Below are positions 35,901 to 45,444 of a stretch of DNA of 64,000 bases, piece after piece. Made by a program: the position numbers and the translations under genes. A model generated the notes under the pieces. The model did no database searches. It had not been told where the DNA came from and saw only the letters and a program-made list of their open reading frames with translations. Position 1 is the first letter of the stretch; the number at the start of each line of letters is the position of its first letter. This DNA comes from Trachythela sp. YZ-2020 (lineage: Eukaryota; Cnidaria; Anthozoa; Malacalcyonacea; Clavulariidae): assembly GCA_016169945.1 (NCBI GenBank), contig JADLSH010000367.1, positions 9,321,001 to 9,385,000 of the forward strand. The letters are read 5' to 3'.

Positions 35901-38900
35901 AGAGATGACCCTTACTGGACCTCTAGGAAGAACTGTTTAGAACTGATAGAGCTATCCAGTATAAATAAAGTTAGTTTAGTCTAGGTTTCTTCCTGTAGTA
36001 ACACTGGAACAATAAGATGGCCCTTACTGGACCTCTAGAGAGAACATTTTAGAACAGATGGAGCTATCCAGTATAAATAAATTTAATTTAATCTAGGTTT
36101 CCTCCTGTAGGTGCCATTAAACCAATAAGGGACGGTACTTACTGGATATTTAGAGAGAACAGTTTAGAACTGATGGAGCTATCTACTATAAATTTAGTTC
36201 ATAATGAGTTATCTTTTGTAGATCATGGTGAATTTATGGTTGGTTCTCTTTCACATTTAATGAATGCAAGGGCATCCGGGTATCAAGAACTTCCTGACTT
36301 TCCCGAGGTGCCACCTGATTCCTCGGTTAGAAATGTTGAGGTATGTGAATTTGTGACTTAATGTTTAAAGAAGAAACGCGAACATATGTTATTTTTGATC
36401 ATTTTTGACAAGCGGTTTTTAAGAACGAGGCAGTTATAAATGACATATTTTGAGCAAATTGTTAGTTCACAAGTGTTGCGGGTTTTACCGCCGGCTATAG
36501 TGTAAATAACATGACGTAGCAAGGGGCGGCGAAGCGAGAAAAAGAGACTTGTCAACTTCGGAAAATCTCGTCTCACAACTGAACCGAAGCGGCTAGTCTT
36601 GCTTCAACTTTCTCTTTCAGTGTCTTTCTTTATCGAGCTACTATAGTGTAAATAACATCAGTTACATTATAGTGGATCAATACTTCTCAAACTCATTAAT
36701 AATTCATGAGCAAAACACAAAGGAAATCACCACCGTATCGTTGTCTTGATACCACGGTAATAAACACCCATAAATTAACTCAACTTTCGCGTTGAATTTC
36801 TCTTTAAATACTGGTTTGTTTGAGAAGCTATATCATACGCTCGAGTTCGTTTATTATAGTGATTTAAAAACACCTCAAAGTATGTTAAAAAAACTCGGCT
36901 AGCGCCTTGTTTTTCAGCACACTTCGGTGTTTCAAATCACTATAATAAACTCCTTCTCGTGTGTGAAATATTACATGAAAGAGAAACTTTATAACACATA
37001 TCCTTTCAACAAGAATTACAGCCATTCCTACATTCCTACAGTATACTTTAACTAAGCTTAGTAAGCTCGTTCAGCTAATTGATCAAGCAAAACATGTACA
37101 AAAATGGTGACAACACTTCTAATACTGTCAAAAGGATTTCATGAGTAAACTTATTCTTGCATTGCGGGCAGTCGCTTACCTTTTCACCACAACCGCTTAC
37201 TGAAATAGATTATGAAAGCCCTGTTTAAATGAAGCAGTTGAGCTGGATGATCATAACCATAGATTTACGAGACAGGGAGAGAGAACGGGGGTGGGGGGGG
37301 CGGGGCAATTGTCCCCCGTACGCTTATGATCATAATATATTGCGGATTACAATACGTTCTATTGTATAGACCTGGTTGACCCATACACAAAATGGAAGTA
37401 TAAAGAAGTCTATTTTGGTTTTTTTCAAGGTTGAACCAATTTGGGAGAAGAAGACGAAAACGCGATCAAAGAAAAAGTCTTCATTTTATTCCAGCGAATC
37501 TGAGTCAGGTCAGTAATAACCCGAATATCTCGAGAATGGAAGGAGATATTAAAGTGCTTATCGCTTACTTTCAGCGATGACTGCACATGATATCGCAAAT
37601 CAAATGGTAAAATATTTGTTGATTTGAGTGATTTCTTTCAACAGAACAATATTGTTCAACAACACAATATTGTTCAACAAAAAAGCTCTAGTTTTATCTG
37701 TAAATCCTCGTTATATACAGCGTTATCATTGTATTATTATTATAGATAAAGTGTTATGATTGTATTATTATGTTATTCTATTATTTTAAAGTTCAACATT
37801 TTTCTTTAAATTGAAGTTAAATCCATATTTTCCATTTGGCTCTAGGTTCTGGGTCAAGCAGTGGTAGTGAAAGCGAGAGTGAAAGTGATGAAAGAAGTGA
37901 TAGTGATAGCAAGTCATCCATGGAGTCATTACCTGGCACTGAAACTGGTAGGTTGTTGTATGTTAGTTCTATAACATGCACCAATTCCATGGTTGATCTT
38001 AAATCCAGACTTAATCCATTATGATCATCCAATCCATTCTTGTGGGGTGACTTTCCATATTAGAGAACTTAAGCATGTAGAACGGCAACGCGACGACGAC
38101 GGCCAAAACAAACACTTCAAATAGATGATAGTAAAGAAAACTTGTCGTGTATTATCAATCGTATGAATTTAGTACAGTTTAAGAAGTTGATGACATGGGC
38201 TTTGTGGTTGAGAAGAGTTCTACTGAACCAATTTGAAGTAGCACTTGTTTCGGCTTGAATTGCAGGCGTTGTATACAAGGCGTGAAAATCTGTGATTTGC
38301 CGTTGTAAACAGAGCGAGGACCACGTCTAAAACTCCCGTGGGACTTTAATTATTCATTTCTTTTCATCGACTCGTTGTATTAATAGCCGTCGTCGTCGCG
38401 TTGCCGTCCTACATGCTTAAGTTCTCTAGTACTGTCCAGAAATGACGTAGTAGGGATTAGGATTAGGATTTGCGTTCAGGTTATGGAAATTAACCCATTC
38501 TCCTCATCTTGTAGATACTCAGCAAAGCGATGACGAAGATGACAGAGATATAGTTGTAAGAAAGAAATCTGAAAGTGAAAGTAGTATGGAGTCAAAAACA
38601 AGCGAGGAAGATTCGGGCAGTGATATTGAAACGTCTGAAGACGAGTCTTCTACAGAAAACGAGGCTGAACAAGAAACACCAGCTAAGAAGGTTAGCTAGT
38701 ACTTTGAAAAAAGACCATTACTTAACTAGTTTTGTTTATCCTGGATGGCTCTATCATTTCTAAACTGTTCTTCCTAGAGGTCCTGTAAGGGTCATCTTAT
38801 TTTGGTGCAGTGTTACTACAGAAGGAAACTTAAACAGATCTAACTTTATTTATACTGGATAGCTCTATCAGTTCTAAACTGCTCTCCCTAGACGTCCAGT

Positions 38901-41900
38901 AAGGGTCACCCCTTGTTGTTCCCGTGTTTCCACAGGAGGAAACCTAAACTAAACTAACTTTATTTATACTGGATAGCTTTATCAGTTCTAAATTGTTCTC
39001 TCTAGAGGCCTAGTAATGACTATCCCTAATATGTATTGTTTAGTGTTCCTACAGTGGGAAACCAGAATACCTAGAGAAAATCTGCAGTGTTTGGTAGCGT
39101 TTAACTGGAAGCATTCTTCTCTGCTACTGAAGATGAATTTGAATTGTTTTCTCTCCTAATGTAGGTTGAGTCAAAGAAAGTGGAAAAAGCGAAATCTAAA
39201 GTTATCAAAGAACCAGAACCCAGACCGCCCTCGACAGATCAGCTGCTATTCTTTGATGAAGAAGGTATAATCACTCACGATGCCGCTGAGAGGGGAAGGG
39301 CAGTTCGAGGGGTTGGGGAGGGGGTTAAATTACCTCTCGTTTTCAACACTCAAGTTAGCTTCCAAAGTCTCTTCTAAAGTTGTTGGTGTTTGTAGCAATG
39401 GTGGATTTATAGGGAGGGTGGACAGGGGTGCGCACCCCTGGTGCAAGGGGGGTGCAAAAACATCTGTGGTATACTGCTGGCCAGTACAGGGTTCAGTGTG
39501 CTCCCTTGCTCGGCTGCTTGCTCAGTACCTCCCTAAAAAAAGATGGCTGGATCCACTACTGGTTTGTAGATGGAAATATTTTGAGCGAAAATTATATACA
39601 GATTTTAGACCTAACCAGGAGCAGTTGCCAAAAATGCAACTCTAGGCCCTCTGGCAGGAATTGAACCTGCGACCCTGCGATTCCGGCCGGTACAGCGCTC
39701 TGCCAAGTGACCTACAGTGTCCAGTTGTCAAGGGCTAACCACAAGTTTATCTTGCGCTCTCGGAGGACGCCTTTTAAATTCGGGAGATGTCTCCTGAAAC
39801 AGATTCTTACATGTACTGCCATTTATACTGCATAGTTCATGCACTAACCACATAGGCACATACACTAGCACTTGTGGTGTCGTGGTCACCACGCACAAAA
39901 CCAGCACTTGTGGTGTCGTGGTCACCACGCTTGCCTTTCAAGCTGGGAGACCCTGGTTCAATCCTTGGTCGGACTTCTACTCATGGTCTTAAAATAATTG
40001 AGGAGAAAGTGCTACCTTTACATTGACATCAGTAAAAGGTTAGACTTTCGCGTCTTCTCTGATAAGGACGTTAAAATCGTAGATACCTCGGATCCCCTAT
40101 CAATTGGGCAATAGCCTGTTGGGAAATCCGCTCACCAATGAGTGAGAAACTCAATAAACTCTATAAACTAACGACTGTGAGAGCAACACCCTTTGAATCA
40201 AGTATCAAAATCTTCTAACTGCTTTTCAGTGGCACCAATCGTGAATGGTACATCCAACATACACAACTCTGTCCTGTCGCCCTCCCTCGTGGATGATATG
40301 AAGACGTTGTCACTTGGTGCTACCACGAATGGACCAACACCAATTGTACAAAATGTAAGTCGCTGTCATTCTTTCCTGGCTGATGATTTTGTCATATAAC
40401 CGCATACTCTTTCAATATAACAAAATTTTCATTTCCAAGCTTGTGCTAAAATTTCAGTTCGTAAAGCGGAGGTCTAAGTATTAAGATTATTATCAGTAGT
40501 AGTAAGAACGTCACACCGTTTCGTGGAAAATTGGTCATTTTCGTCATTCACCAAAACCTCATGTCGCCTTGCCGACTACAAATAACTCCCCAAAAGGTGC
40601 TTTTTGTTAGCCGAGAATGGAGTCGCTTCTTCAAATTTCTTTTACGCCACGTGTTGAGCGCAATATAGGCGCAACAGTCGACACGGAAAGACGTGAAGCG
40701 AGCCCTTTTCTTGCTTCGATTGAGATCTATTCTTTTTTTTTTGGTTTGTCTTTTCCCGTAGATGATAACAGACTTCTCAAAGTTGACATCCCGTGAATTA
40801 CTGAATAAGATAACTGGCCAAGGATTACAAGCTCAATATAAATTTCCACGCAGTCCGTGTATATATTCGACTACTATGGTCGCGGTAGAAGTTACGTTTA
40901 TTAATAATAGTGGCTCTGTTATTGAAAATATACACGTAGGAGAGAAAGTAAGTGTGGGTATTTGTAATAAAGGCATGCCATCACCTTTTGAACGATGTAA
41001 AAATTGCACTTCAGTCCACTGATCTGGATAGAGCATTCTATTGAATTCAATAAGCTAATTTTGAAGCCAGAATATTTTTAATAAAATCAGATTTTTACAT
41101 CTGTCAAATTCTTAACTAGTCAAATCGTCAGCTGTTTAAATTAGTTATACAATGAAGTAAATATATTTTCCTATGTAACTTGAGAAATATAGCTTCCAAC
41201 ATCTCGAGAAATATAGCTACCACATAATGATGATCAATTCTTATCTAGACAATACGTGTCTATTCCCAGCAATAACTAGAAACTGTTGGAACCTCTTTAA
41301 CAGTCGCTAACATTTGCGGTGGTCACACCAATATGGCCGCCATTGGCTTCATTTATCCATAGCAGACATACATATATCTATGATAGCCGATCCACTATCC
41401 AGTCATTGTTTTCAGATCAGTGTCTTGTGCAGTGGCGTAGGAACCGGGGGGGGACACAGGGGCACGTGCCCCCCCCCCCCAGTTTTCTTCAAAGTGCCCT
41501 TTTCTCCAGCTAAAACAATGGAAAAAGTGCCCTTTTCTAATAGAAGAGGTGCCCTTAAGACAAAGTGCCCCCCCAACTTGAAGTTGCTTCCTACGCCTAT
41601 GGTCTTGTAGTAACATTGGACGAGATATTTGACCTCATATCATTATCAGTGAAATTGATATGATTTTATCTTCATTTAATTTTATGTTTATTTTAACTTC
41701 TTAGAAACTAAGTCTTGGTCTAAAAATGAGTGATTTTCCGACCATTGGTAAGTGCATACTGCGTGCAAATTTCTTCAGTTGACCGTAATTCGTCTACTTT
41801 GCCCCCTTAATTAGTACACATGTGATCCCTTGTTTTGAGTAGGGGGTTATAACGAAGATGCCTAAATAAATATCTTTCACTAAATTGGGGGGTGGGGTTA

Positions 41901-43439
41901 GAGACGGGGCTTATGCATTCATGGTACTTTAGTGAAAGTGTTTATAAAACGAAATTTTGGAATCGATCTTTATAAGTAATATATACAAACCGCGCGAGAG
42001 GTCTTTATCTGATTTAAAACATCGAGGCGCAGCCGAGTGTTTTAGATCTGATAAAGGCCGAACTGCAAGGTTTGTATATGACTTCTAAAATGACTCGTTT
42101 TGTACGCTCACTGGCGTTGGAATTTTGAAGATTGATGTTATCTACGCTGTAAAAATTGAAGGAGAAAATTTGAGCAAGTCTATATCAAATATATAGATCC
42201 GCTACGGGTCACGAGTTTCCTTTTTATTTTGCTTATGAATAATTAATGAATTTTAGAAGTAATATATACAAATTATGTTGGTTGTTCTGTTCAGACTCCA
42301 TTGAGGTTGGTTCCACTGTCACTGTAACGATGGGAATTGATTTTAAAGATACGATACAGCCAGTTAGTTTTGAAATATGGTAAGCTACTTAGTATCATGT
42401 TATAGACCATTTGCCGAATTATTGGAGCGTATAGCATTATATGCGCATAGCCGCCACTTCATTCTTTGATTTCTTTTGAATTTTATTCAGTCTTGTCTGT
42501 TTTCAAAAGAATGAAGTCGAGGCTATACGTGTATGAATGATGGTACGCTCCAGTAATATTACAAATGCTTATAATTCTATTATTAAAATCTATAAATGTT
42601 GGACGATGTTAGCCTCGTTTGAATGGGCCTTAAAATCATGTTCGTCTTTTTATATTTTGTTCCAGCACAAAGTCCAATAAATTTTCAGTGAAAGTAAATT
42701 GTCCAATGGGAGAACAGCTACACGCAAGACCAATTACAGAACAAGATTTCTTAAATTTACAAAGTAAGTTAAGTGCCACGATTTCAGGTTAAAAATTGGT
42801 GTTATTGTGCTTTGTAATGAAATTATCTTCTGTTGATTTTTGTTTTGACAACCTCAGAACGAAATAATATATTTGGCTTAAGCCTTTGTTCTCATTTGCC
42901 GCGAACAAGTCCTGTTCGACGATGTGAAATAGTCTGGATCTATTTCGTCTTTTGTTTGCTGTATGCAAAGCAGTCTTTACTGACTGTAGAGATATGTTGA
43001 CACTCTATTACATCGGTCACATTGATATGTTCACGACCGTTTCGACTAAATAGAAAGCAGGTTTACTCAACAATTTTCTCTCACTCAAAGCATCAACATG
43101 CTCTAAAAATAGTTTTGTTTCAAGCTTACACGAATATATTTTATTCTTATTTTCGCAGAAAAGCTATCTGGAATGAACGAGAGTTCGTTAGCGGCAGATA
43201 TCCCCGATGAGAACTGCGATGAAAGAATATTGGTCTCAAAAGTTCTAGGCTGTGCAAGTGTCGGACTTCTACCAAGAAATAGCTCTTCAAATTTTTACAG
43301 ATTTTCTGGTTCGACTATTTCGTCCGGCGTTCCTGTTCTCATAACAGTCGACTTGAAACAGGGTAAAGATGACGGAATTGGTGGCGGCGGTGAAGAAAGC
43401 AAGCTAACTGTTTGCTGGACAAACAGAACGGGGAATTGA
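23973..43439 (+). CDS. AP3B1: AP-3 complex subunit beta (31 exons, 1067 aa)
   Basis: Exons: 23973-24049, 24161-24236, 25151-25225, 25410-25505, 26297-26392, 26672-26736, 27540-27606, 28415-28597, 29228-29407, 29587-29684, 30401-30455, 30563-30634, 30868-30930, 31608-31740, 31950-32002, 32167-32223, 32557-32667, 32846-32911, 33739-33846, 35295-35373, 36222-36340, 37430-37508, 37846-37947, 38515-38690, 39165-39264, 40230-40354, 40762-40947, 41705-41747, 42295-42379, 42666-42763, 43159-43439. All introns are GT-AG, phases agree, and the total is 3204 nt. The product is collinear with animal beta-3: HEAT-repeat trunk ([40 protein letters not shown]), acidic Ser/Glu/Asp hinge (exons 22-25), short SPSLVDDM motif, and C-terminal appendage ([16 protein letters not shown]). 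AP-3 sorts cargo from endosomes to lysosomes and lysosome-related organelles. Exon 9 has an 11-Asp run. It could equally be called AP3B2, since invertebrates usually have one gene. Confidence 0.93.
24850..25066. repeat. TTAACCCATTA-family repeat, copy b (tandem)
   Basis: One truncated unit (24,850-24,930) and one fuller unit (24,954-25,066) lie head to tail in AP3B intron 2, joined by the linker AACAAAACTATCTGCCAATG found between units elsewhere. Confidence 0.7.
25655..25935 (+). repeat. Dispersed intronic repeat, copy 1 of 3
   Basis: AP3B intron 4 contains TTGTGCAGTCACACGAGAAT, TGACGT...ATGCTA, ATCGTGGATTTTAT, TTCTTGAACAACGATGAGTA and AACTCGAGTTATTCAGGAAA. The same blocks recur at about 51,645-51,832 (plus) and about 62,765-63,118 (minus), all in introns. 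Confidence 0.6.
26417..26582. mobile_element. Foldback MITE in AP3B intron 5
   Basis: The left arm TTGCAGAATTGCTGGAGC... and TAGCCTTGACTTCATTC pair with the right arm GAATGAAGTCAAGGCTA ... GCTCCGGTAACTCTGCAAA. A diverged sibling lies in intron 29 of the same gene (42,408-42,563). Confidence 0.7.
26791..27369. mobile_element. hAT-like inverted-repeat element in intron 6
   Basis: Ends are CAGCCCTTGAAACTC and GAGTTTCAAGGGCTG, with AGGTCGGCA...TGCCGACCT palindromes next to both. TAGATG occurs directly outside both ends (26,785-26,790 and 27,370-27,375), possibly a shortened 8-bp duplication. No transposase is visible in the 579 bp. Confidence 0.65.
27757..27828 (-). repeat. GACACCTCTCTAATACG minisatellite fragment
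   Basis: Three to four units of the complement of CTCTAATACGGACACC, the same family as the larger arrays in intron 18 (33,000-33,690) but in the opposite orientation. Confidence 0.6.
27835..28000 (-). mobile_element. Partial GTGGCGGACACT-type MITE in intron 7
   Basis: It contains GCCTATCAAGGC, GGTTGTAAAATAATTGATAC, GTTAATCAGCTATCATATC and AAGGCTTTGAGAAATTATTG, and ends GTGTCCACCACTGA. This is the reverse complement of parts of the fuller copy at 55,824-56,093. Confidence 0.6.
28118..28357. repeat. TTAACCCATTA-family repeat, copy c (two units)
   Basis: Two head-to-tail units in AP3B intron 7, each running from TTAACCCATTAACTGGCAGT through AAAATACTAAAGTA to GCAAGCTAATG. They are separated by the linker ACAAGAGACACTGACAGATA. 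Confidence 0.75.
28913..29051. mobile_element. ~140-bp foldback MITE, copy 2
   Basis: Same family as 2366-2509, here with both tips retained: CGCTCTTTTCCACTCATC ... GACGAGTGGAAAAGAGCC. It is flanked by TTAA-like bases and directly abuts a tRNA-like sequence. Located in AP3B intron 8. Confidence 0.7.
29055..29127 (+). repeat. tRNA-Val(AAC)-like pseudogene or SINE head
   Basis: TAGCTCAGTTGGTAGAGC is a good D arm/A box. TTGGA GTAACAA ACCAA gives an anticodon arm with AAC. GGGTTCAATTCCC is a good T arm/B box. The 5' seven bases (AATGTTG) do not pair with the 3' seven (TGCTGTC), so the acceptor stem is broken and the locus is not a functional tRNA. Confidence 0.55.
29771..30124. mobile_element. 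ACAAGTTGT-rich MITE, copy 1, AP3B intron 10
   Basis: Ends are GTACACACGTAAAAAT and ATTTTTATGTGTGTAC. The interior is a mosaic of the quasi-palindromes CTTGTTAACAAGTTGT and CTTGTCAACAAG. A second copy, 56,492-56,805, matches in the same order (ATCTTGTCAACAAGATGTGT, TGAATTGCAGGACGATAACA). Confidence 0.7.
30123..30199 (+). pseudogene. Relic copy of AP3B exon 10
   Basis: This 77-bp segment matches the last 74 bp of exon 10 (29,611-29,684). It stays in frame as [20 protein letters not shown]... against [19 protein letters not shown]..., with one extra codon. It lacks the exon's 5' part and acceptor, replaced by the MITE end. The donor position reads CAG|AAAAAC instead of CAG|GTAAAC, so it is probably not spliced. 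Confidence 0.7.
31125..31497. mobile_element. G/C-capped repeat in intron 13
   Basis: The segment begins GGGCTGCACAGA-like with a G run and ends AATGTCTCTGTGTGGCCC. Its text AAGGGGGCCCCCAAATAGAA recurs at 58,203-58,230, so it belongs to a dispersed family. Confidence 0.5.
32228..32521 (+). repeat. Degenerate (GTT)n low-complexity tract
   Basis: Nearly all of AP3B intron 16 between the donor and the final branch region is a GTT/GCT/GTC triplet mosaic. The long open frames it produces on both strands (poly-Val/Leu, poly-Thr/Ala) are artefacts of composition. Confidence 0.8.
33000..33690 (+). repeat. Minisatellite CTCTAATACGGACACCT in intron 18
   Basis: Arrays of a roughly 18-21-bp unit lie at 33,000-33,045 and 33,340-33,690, more than a dozen units, with ATATGG/ATACGG variants. 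An unrelated ~290-bp insert containing GTGCAATTTGCACATCG lies between the two blocks. Confidence 0.8.
33847..35294. other. AP3B intron 19, nothing recognised
   Basis: A 1448-bp intron. I see no exon, RNA gene or clear element ends in it. Text near 34,690-34,800 and 35,180-35,280 (TTAAGCGGGCACC, TTAATACGGGGCGC) looks like old repeat material. Confidence 0.5.
35395..36195 (+). repeat. ~118-bp satellite array A, AP3B intron 20
   Basis: Six to seven units, each with TCCTGTAGTAACACTGGATC, GACCCTTACTGGACCTCTAG, AGAACAGTTTAGAACTGATA, GAGCTATCCAGTATAAATAA and AGTTAGTTTAG. The last unit runs almost to the acceptor of exon 21. Related arrays are at 38,740-39,065 (inverted) and 60,770-61,290. Confidence 0.85.
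36495..36658. repeat. Segment bounded by a 17-bp direct repeat
   Basis: CTATAGTGTAAATAACAT occurs at about 36,495-36,512 and again at 36,641-36,658. The enclosed sequence includes GGGGCGGCGAAGCGAG, reminiscent of the loop motif of the neighbouring hairpin elements. It could be an insertion with a long target duplication. Confidence 0.45.
36684..36974 (-). mobile_element. Conserved-loop hairpin element, copy A
   Basis: The body begins CTTCTCAAACTCATTAATAA and ends GTTTGTTTGAGAAG. The hairpin 36,828-36,974 follows, with stem TTTATTATAGTGATTT / AAATCACTATAATAAA and loop CTCGGCTAGCGCCTTG (36,894-36,909). A near-identical copy is at 49,058-49,352. Two diverged relatives are at 41,980-42,260 and 44,612-44,905. 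Lies in AP3B intron 21. Confidence 0.75.
38063..38426. mobile_element. TA-flanked MITE with ~40-bp terminal repeats
   Basis: GAGAACTTAAGCATGTAG and a GCAACGCGACGACGACGGC block form the left end, and their complement forms the right end. TA is present at both flanks (38,061-38,062 and 38,427-38,428). 364 bp, in AP3B intron 23, non-coding. Confidence 0.75.
38740..39065 (-). repeat. ~118-bp satellite array B, AP3B intron 24
   Basis: About 2.7 units of the complement of the intron-20 satellite (GGATAGCTCTATCAGTTCTA, CCAGTAAGGGTCA). The orientation is opposite to array A in the same transcript. Confidence 0.8.
39645..39721 (-). repeat. tRNA-like SINE head
   Basis: On the minus strand, TGTAGGTCACTTGGCAGAGC is A-box/D-arm-like and GCAGGTTCAATTCCTGCC is a perfect T-arm/B-box hairpin, with GGGCC near the end. 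Paired acceptor bases are not evident. Lies in AP3B intron 25. Confidence 0.55.
39905..40178 (+). repeat. tRNA-derived SINE
   Basis: The head GTCGTGGTCACCACGC...TTGCCTTTCAAGC...CCTGGTTCAATCC has A-box, anticodon-arm-like (TTC) and B-box parts. A roughly 200-bp unrelated tail ends AATAAACTCTATAAAC. The A-box region is duplicated just upstream (39,871-39,896). Lies in AP3B intron 25, shortly before exon 26. Confidence 0.6.
41430..41606. mobile_element. GTGGCGTAGGAA-type MITE in intron 27
   Basis: AGTGGCGTAGGAACC and GCTTCCTACGCCTATGG form the ends. The interior carries G and C homopolymers and repeated AAGTGCCCTTTT. Confidence 0.65.
41980..42260 (+). mobile_element. Conserved-loop hairpin element, copy C
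   Basis: Hairpin 41,980-42,080 has stem ATATACAAACC...TTTATCTGATTTAAAACA and loop CGAGGCGCAGCCGAG (42,023-42,037). A body follows, ending CTTATGAATAATTAATGAAT then TTTAGAAGT. AGTAATATATACAAA occurs on both outer sides, like a target duplication. In AP3B intron 28. Confidence 0.65.
42408..42563. mobile_element. Foldback MITE in AP3B intron 29
   Basis: Sibling of 26,417-26,582: GGAGCGTATAGCATTATA, CCACTTCATTCTTTGATTTC, then GAATGAAGTCGAGGCTATA and GGTACGCTCC. Arms have diverged from each other more than in the intron-5 copy. Confidence 0.65.
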
Positions 43440-43466
43440 AAGGGTTTGGGATAGAATGTTTGTAAT

Positions 43467-43693
43467 CACGTGCAAGGTGTAAGCTGATCACGTGCGTGGT
43501 GTATGCCGATCACGTGCGTGAGTGTATGCTGATCACGTGCGTGGTGTAAGCTGATCACGTGCGTGGTGTGAGCCGATCACGTGCGTGGTGTGAGCCGATC
43601 ACGTGCGTGGTGTATGCCGATCACGTGCGTGGTGTATGCTGATCACGTGCGTGGTGTAAGCTGATCACGTGCGTGGTGTAAGCTGATCACGTG
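43467..43693. repeat. 22-bp minisatellite carrying CACGTG
   Basis: Eleven CACGTG palindromes at about 22-bp spacing. The unit is GATCACGTGCGTGGTGTAWG plus CY. It begins 28 bp after the AP3B stop codon, so it lies in the 3' UTR or just beyond it. Isolated related units occur at about 43,905 and 43,990-44,015. Confidence 0.85.
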
Positions 43694-44611
43694 ACTGACA
43701 TATAATGTGGACAGTTAGTGCAATTTGGTCACATGGGACATTGGACATGGGACAACGATTTTTATTACGTTCTTGGTGACAAATACTGAACAAAGAATTA
43801 GGGAATGGTTCATCATTTGGGGTATTGTTGATGGGAGTTTGGCATGGAAAGCCGTGTGATTACGTTTTCGGTTTATGCTGGTCACACGGTTGGTGTATGC
43901 TAATCACGTGCTTGACAGATGGCAAACAGTAATAAACCAAGTCATCTCGTAGGACGACGTTCAAAGAGTTTGGGATGAAATTTGTGGTCACGTGCGTAGT
44001 GTATACATGTCACGTGGGTGACATATTATAATGACACAGCAAAGGGGTGTTTATATAGAGGCAAGTCAATCCATCTACCCAAGCTAGCTCGCTTTGTCGA
44101 AACGAAACTTATCTGTGTTTACATGAGCTGGATGGCTAGCGCAAACAATATGTAGGAAATACCGAGATCCTGGGCAAGGCCAAGAGAGATCTCGGCTAGT
44201 CAGCCAGCTCGATAATCATATAAACGCCAGATGGGACTTAATAAGAAATAATAACAAACGCTGGATCTTGGCAAAGCCTGACTCGTCTCCATAGAAACAT
44301 CCATCACCTATTAACCTTTTCATCGATAGCGACGCCATGTTGAATCGTGATATATTCTGCTATTTGCAACCAAAATTTCATTCATTTGGTCAAAAAAAAT
44401 TTTGGTTATAATTTCATGTCCTGTAGACATTGAATATGCAAATAAAAGGACACAATTAAGAGTGGCTGAAGCCTGTCCCTAAACCTCGCTGCACTCTAAC
44501 CCTAGGACTTCAGTGACGGTTAGGGTTCAGGGTTGCTTTTGAGTCCGGTTTCAGGGTTGCTTTTAGGTCCGGTTTCAGTCAATAGGAAAATTTTACTAAC
44601 GCTTGTTTATG
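43694..44611. other. Intergenic, no gene seen
   Basis: It contains an AATAAA at 43,931-43,936, a possible AP3B poly(A) signal although far from the stop. There is a MITE-like block at 44,040-44,245 with GTTTATATAGAGG near the left and CATATAAACGCC near the right. A TTAGGGTT-like stretch lies at 44,500-44,530. Confidence 0.4.
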
Positions 44612-44905
44612 TAATAGTTCAAACACGAGTAGGAGGACTTCCTCCGATTTCTAAACACCGAGAAGAGTTGAATATACGAGGCGAAGCCAAGTATATTTTA
44701 ACGAATTTCGAGGTGTTTAGAAATCGGAGGAAGTCCTCCTTATGAGTGTTTGAACTTACTTCTCAAACGAACGTGTATTTTGCGAGAAAACCGACGTGAA
44801 AGTTCACTTAATTTATGTAATTTCTTCCTCTGATTTCAAACCATCTTCCACGCTTATGATTCTCTTTGTTTTTGGTTCATGAATTATTAATGAGTTTGAG
44901 AAACT
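44612..44905 (+). mobile_element. Conserved-loop hairpin element, copy D
   Basis: Hairpin 44,617-44,755: arms GTTCAAACACGAGTAGGAGG... and its near-exact complement (about 45 bp), with loop CGAGGCGAAGCCAAG (44,677-44,691). The body carries TTCATGAATTATTAATGAG and TTTGAGAAAC at its far end, the reverse complement of the start of copies A and B. Stem sequence is unrelated to copies A-C. Confidence 0.65.
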
Positions 44906-45444
44906 CAATTCACAAGAGTGAATAGCTTTCATACATAATTCTAATGCTTCGTTACCTTGGCTTTGTTCTATTCTATCGCAAACTTGAACAATAGCAACTA
45001 GGCATTTACGTTAACCGAAGTTGTGAATTGGGTAGCAACGATGTAAACAGCGTTAGTCAAATTTTCCTATTTTAGTGTCACAAGACATTAAATTTCAGCA
45101 ATTCAAAATTGTTAAATACCCAGGATAAACCATTGCTGTGTCAATGTGGCGTCGTATTTTATGAAAAAAGCTACTTCTATTTTCATTTCCAAAAAATACT
45201 TTATTGTTTGATGTTTTTCGACGTCCAACATATTGATATAGGTCAGTGGAACAAACAAATTAAGTATGATACCATGCATATCTTGTGAAACTCTTGAAAA
45301 ACTATGATTTCAAACACTTAAATTGTATATATATATGAAAAGAATGCAGTAAAACAGATAGTAAAATTAATTTTTTAATAAAACTAGAAAATGCACATGC
45401 CTAATACTGGATTATGCGCGTAATTATTTTGACGAAAAATTGCT

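Noticed and set aside
38575..38763. 62-residue basic frame in the AP3B hinge
   Set aside because: An out-of-frame reading of exon 24 that continues into the intron. The splice-consistent frame encodes the acidic hinge.
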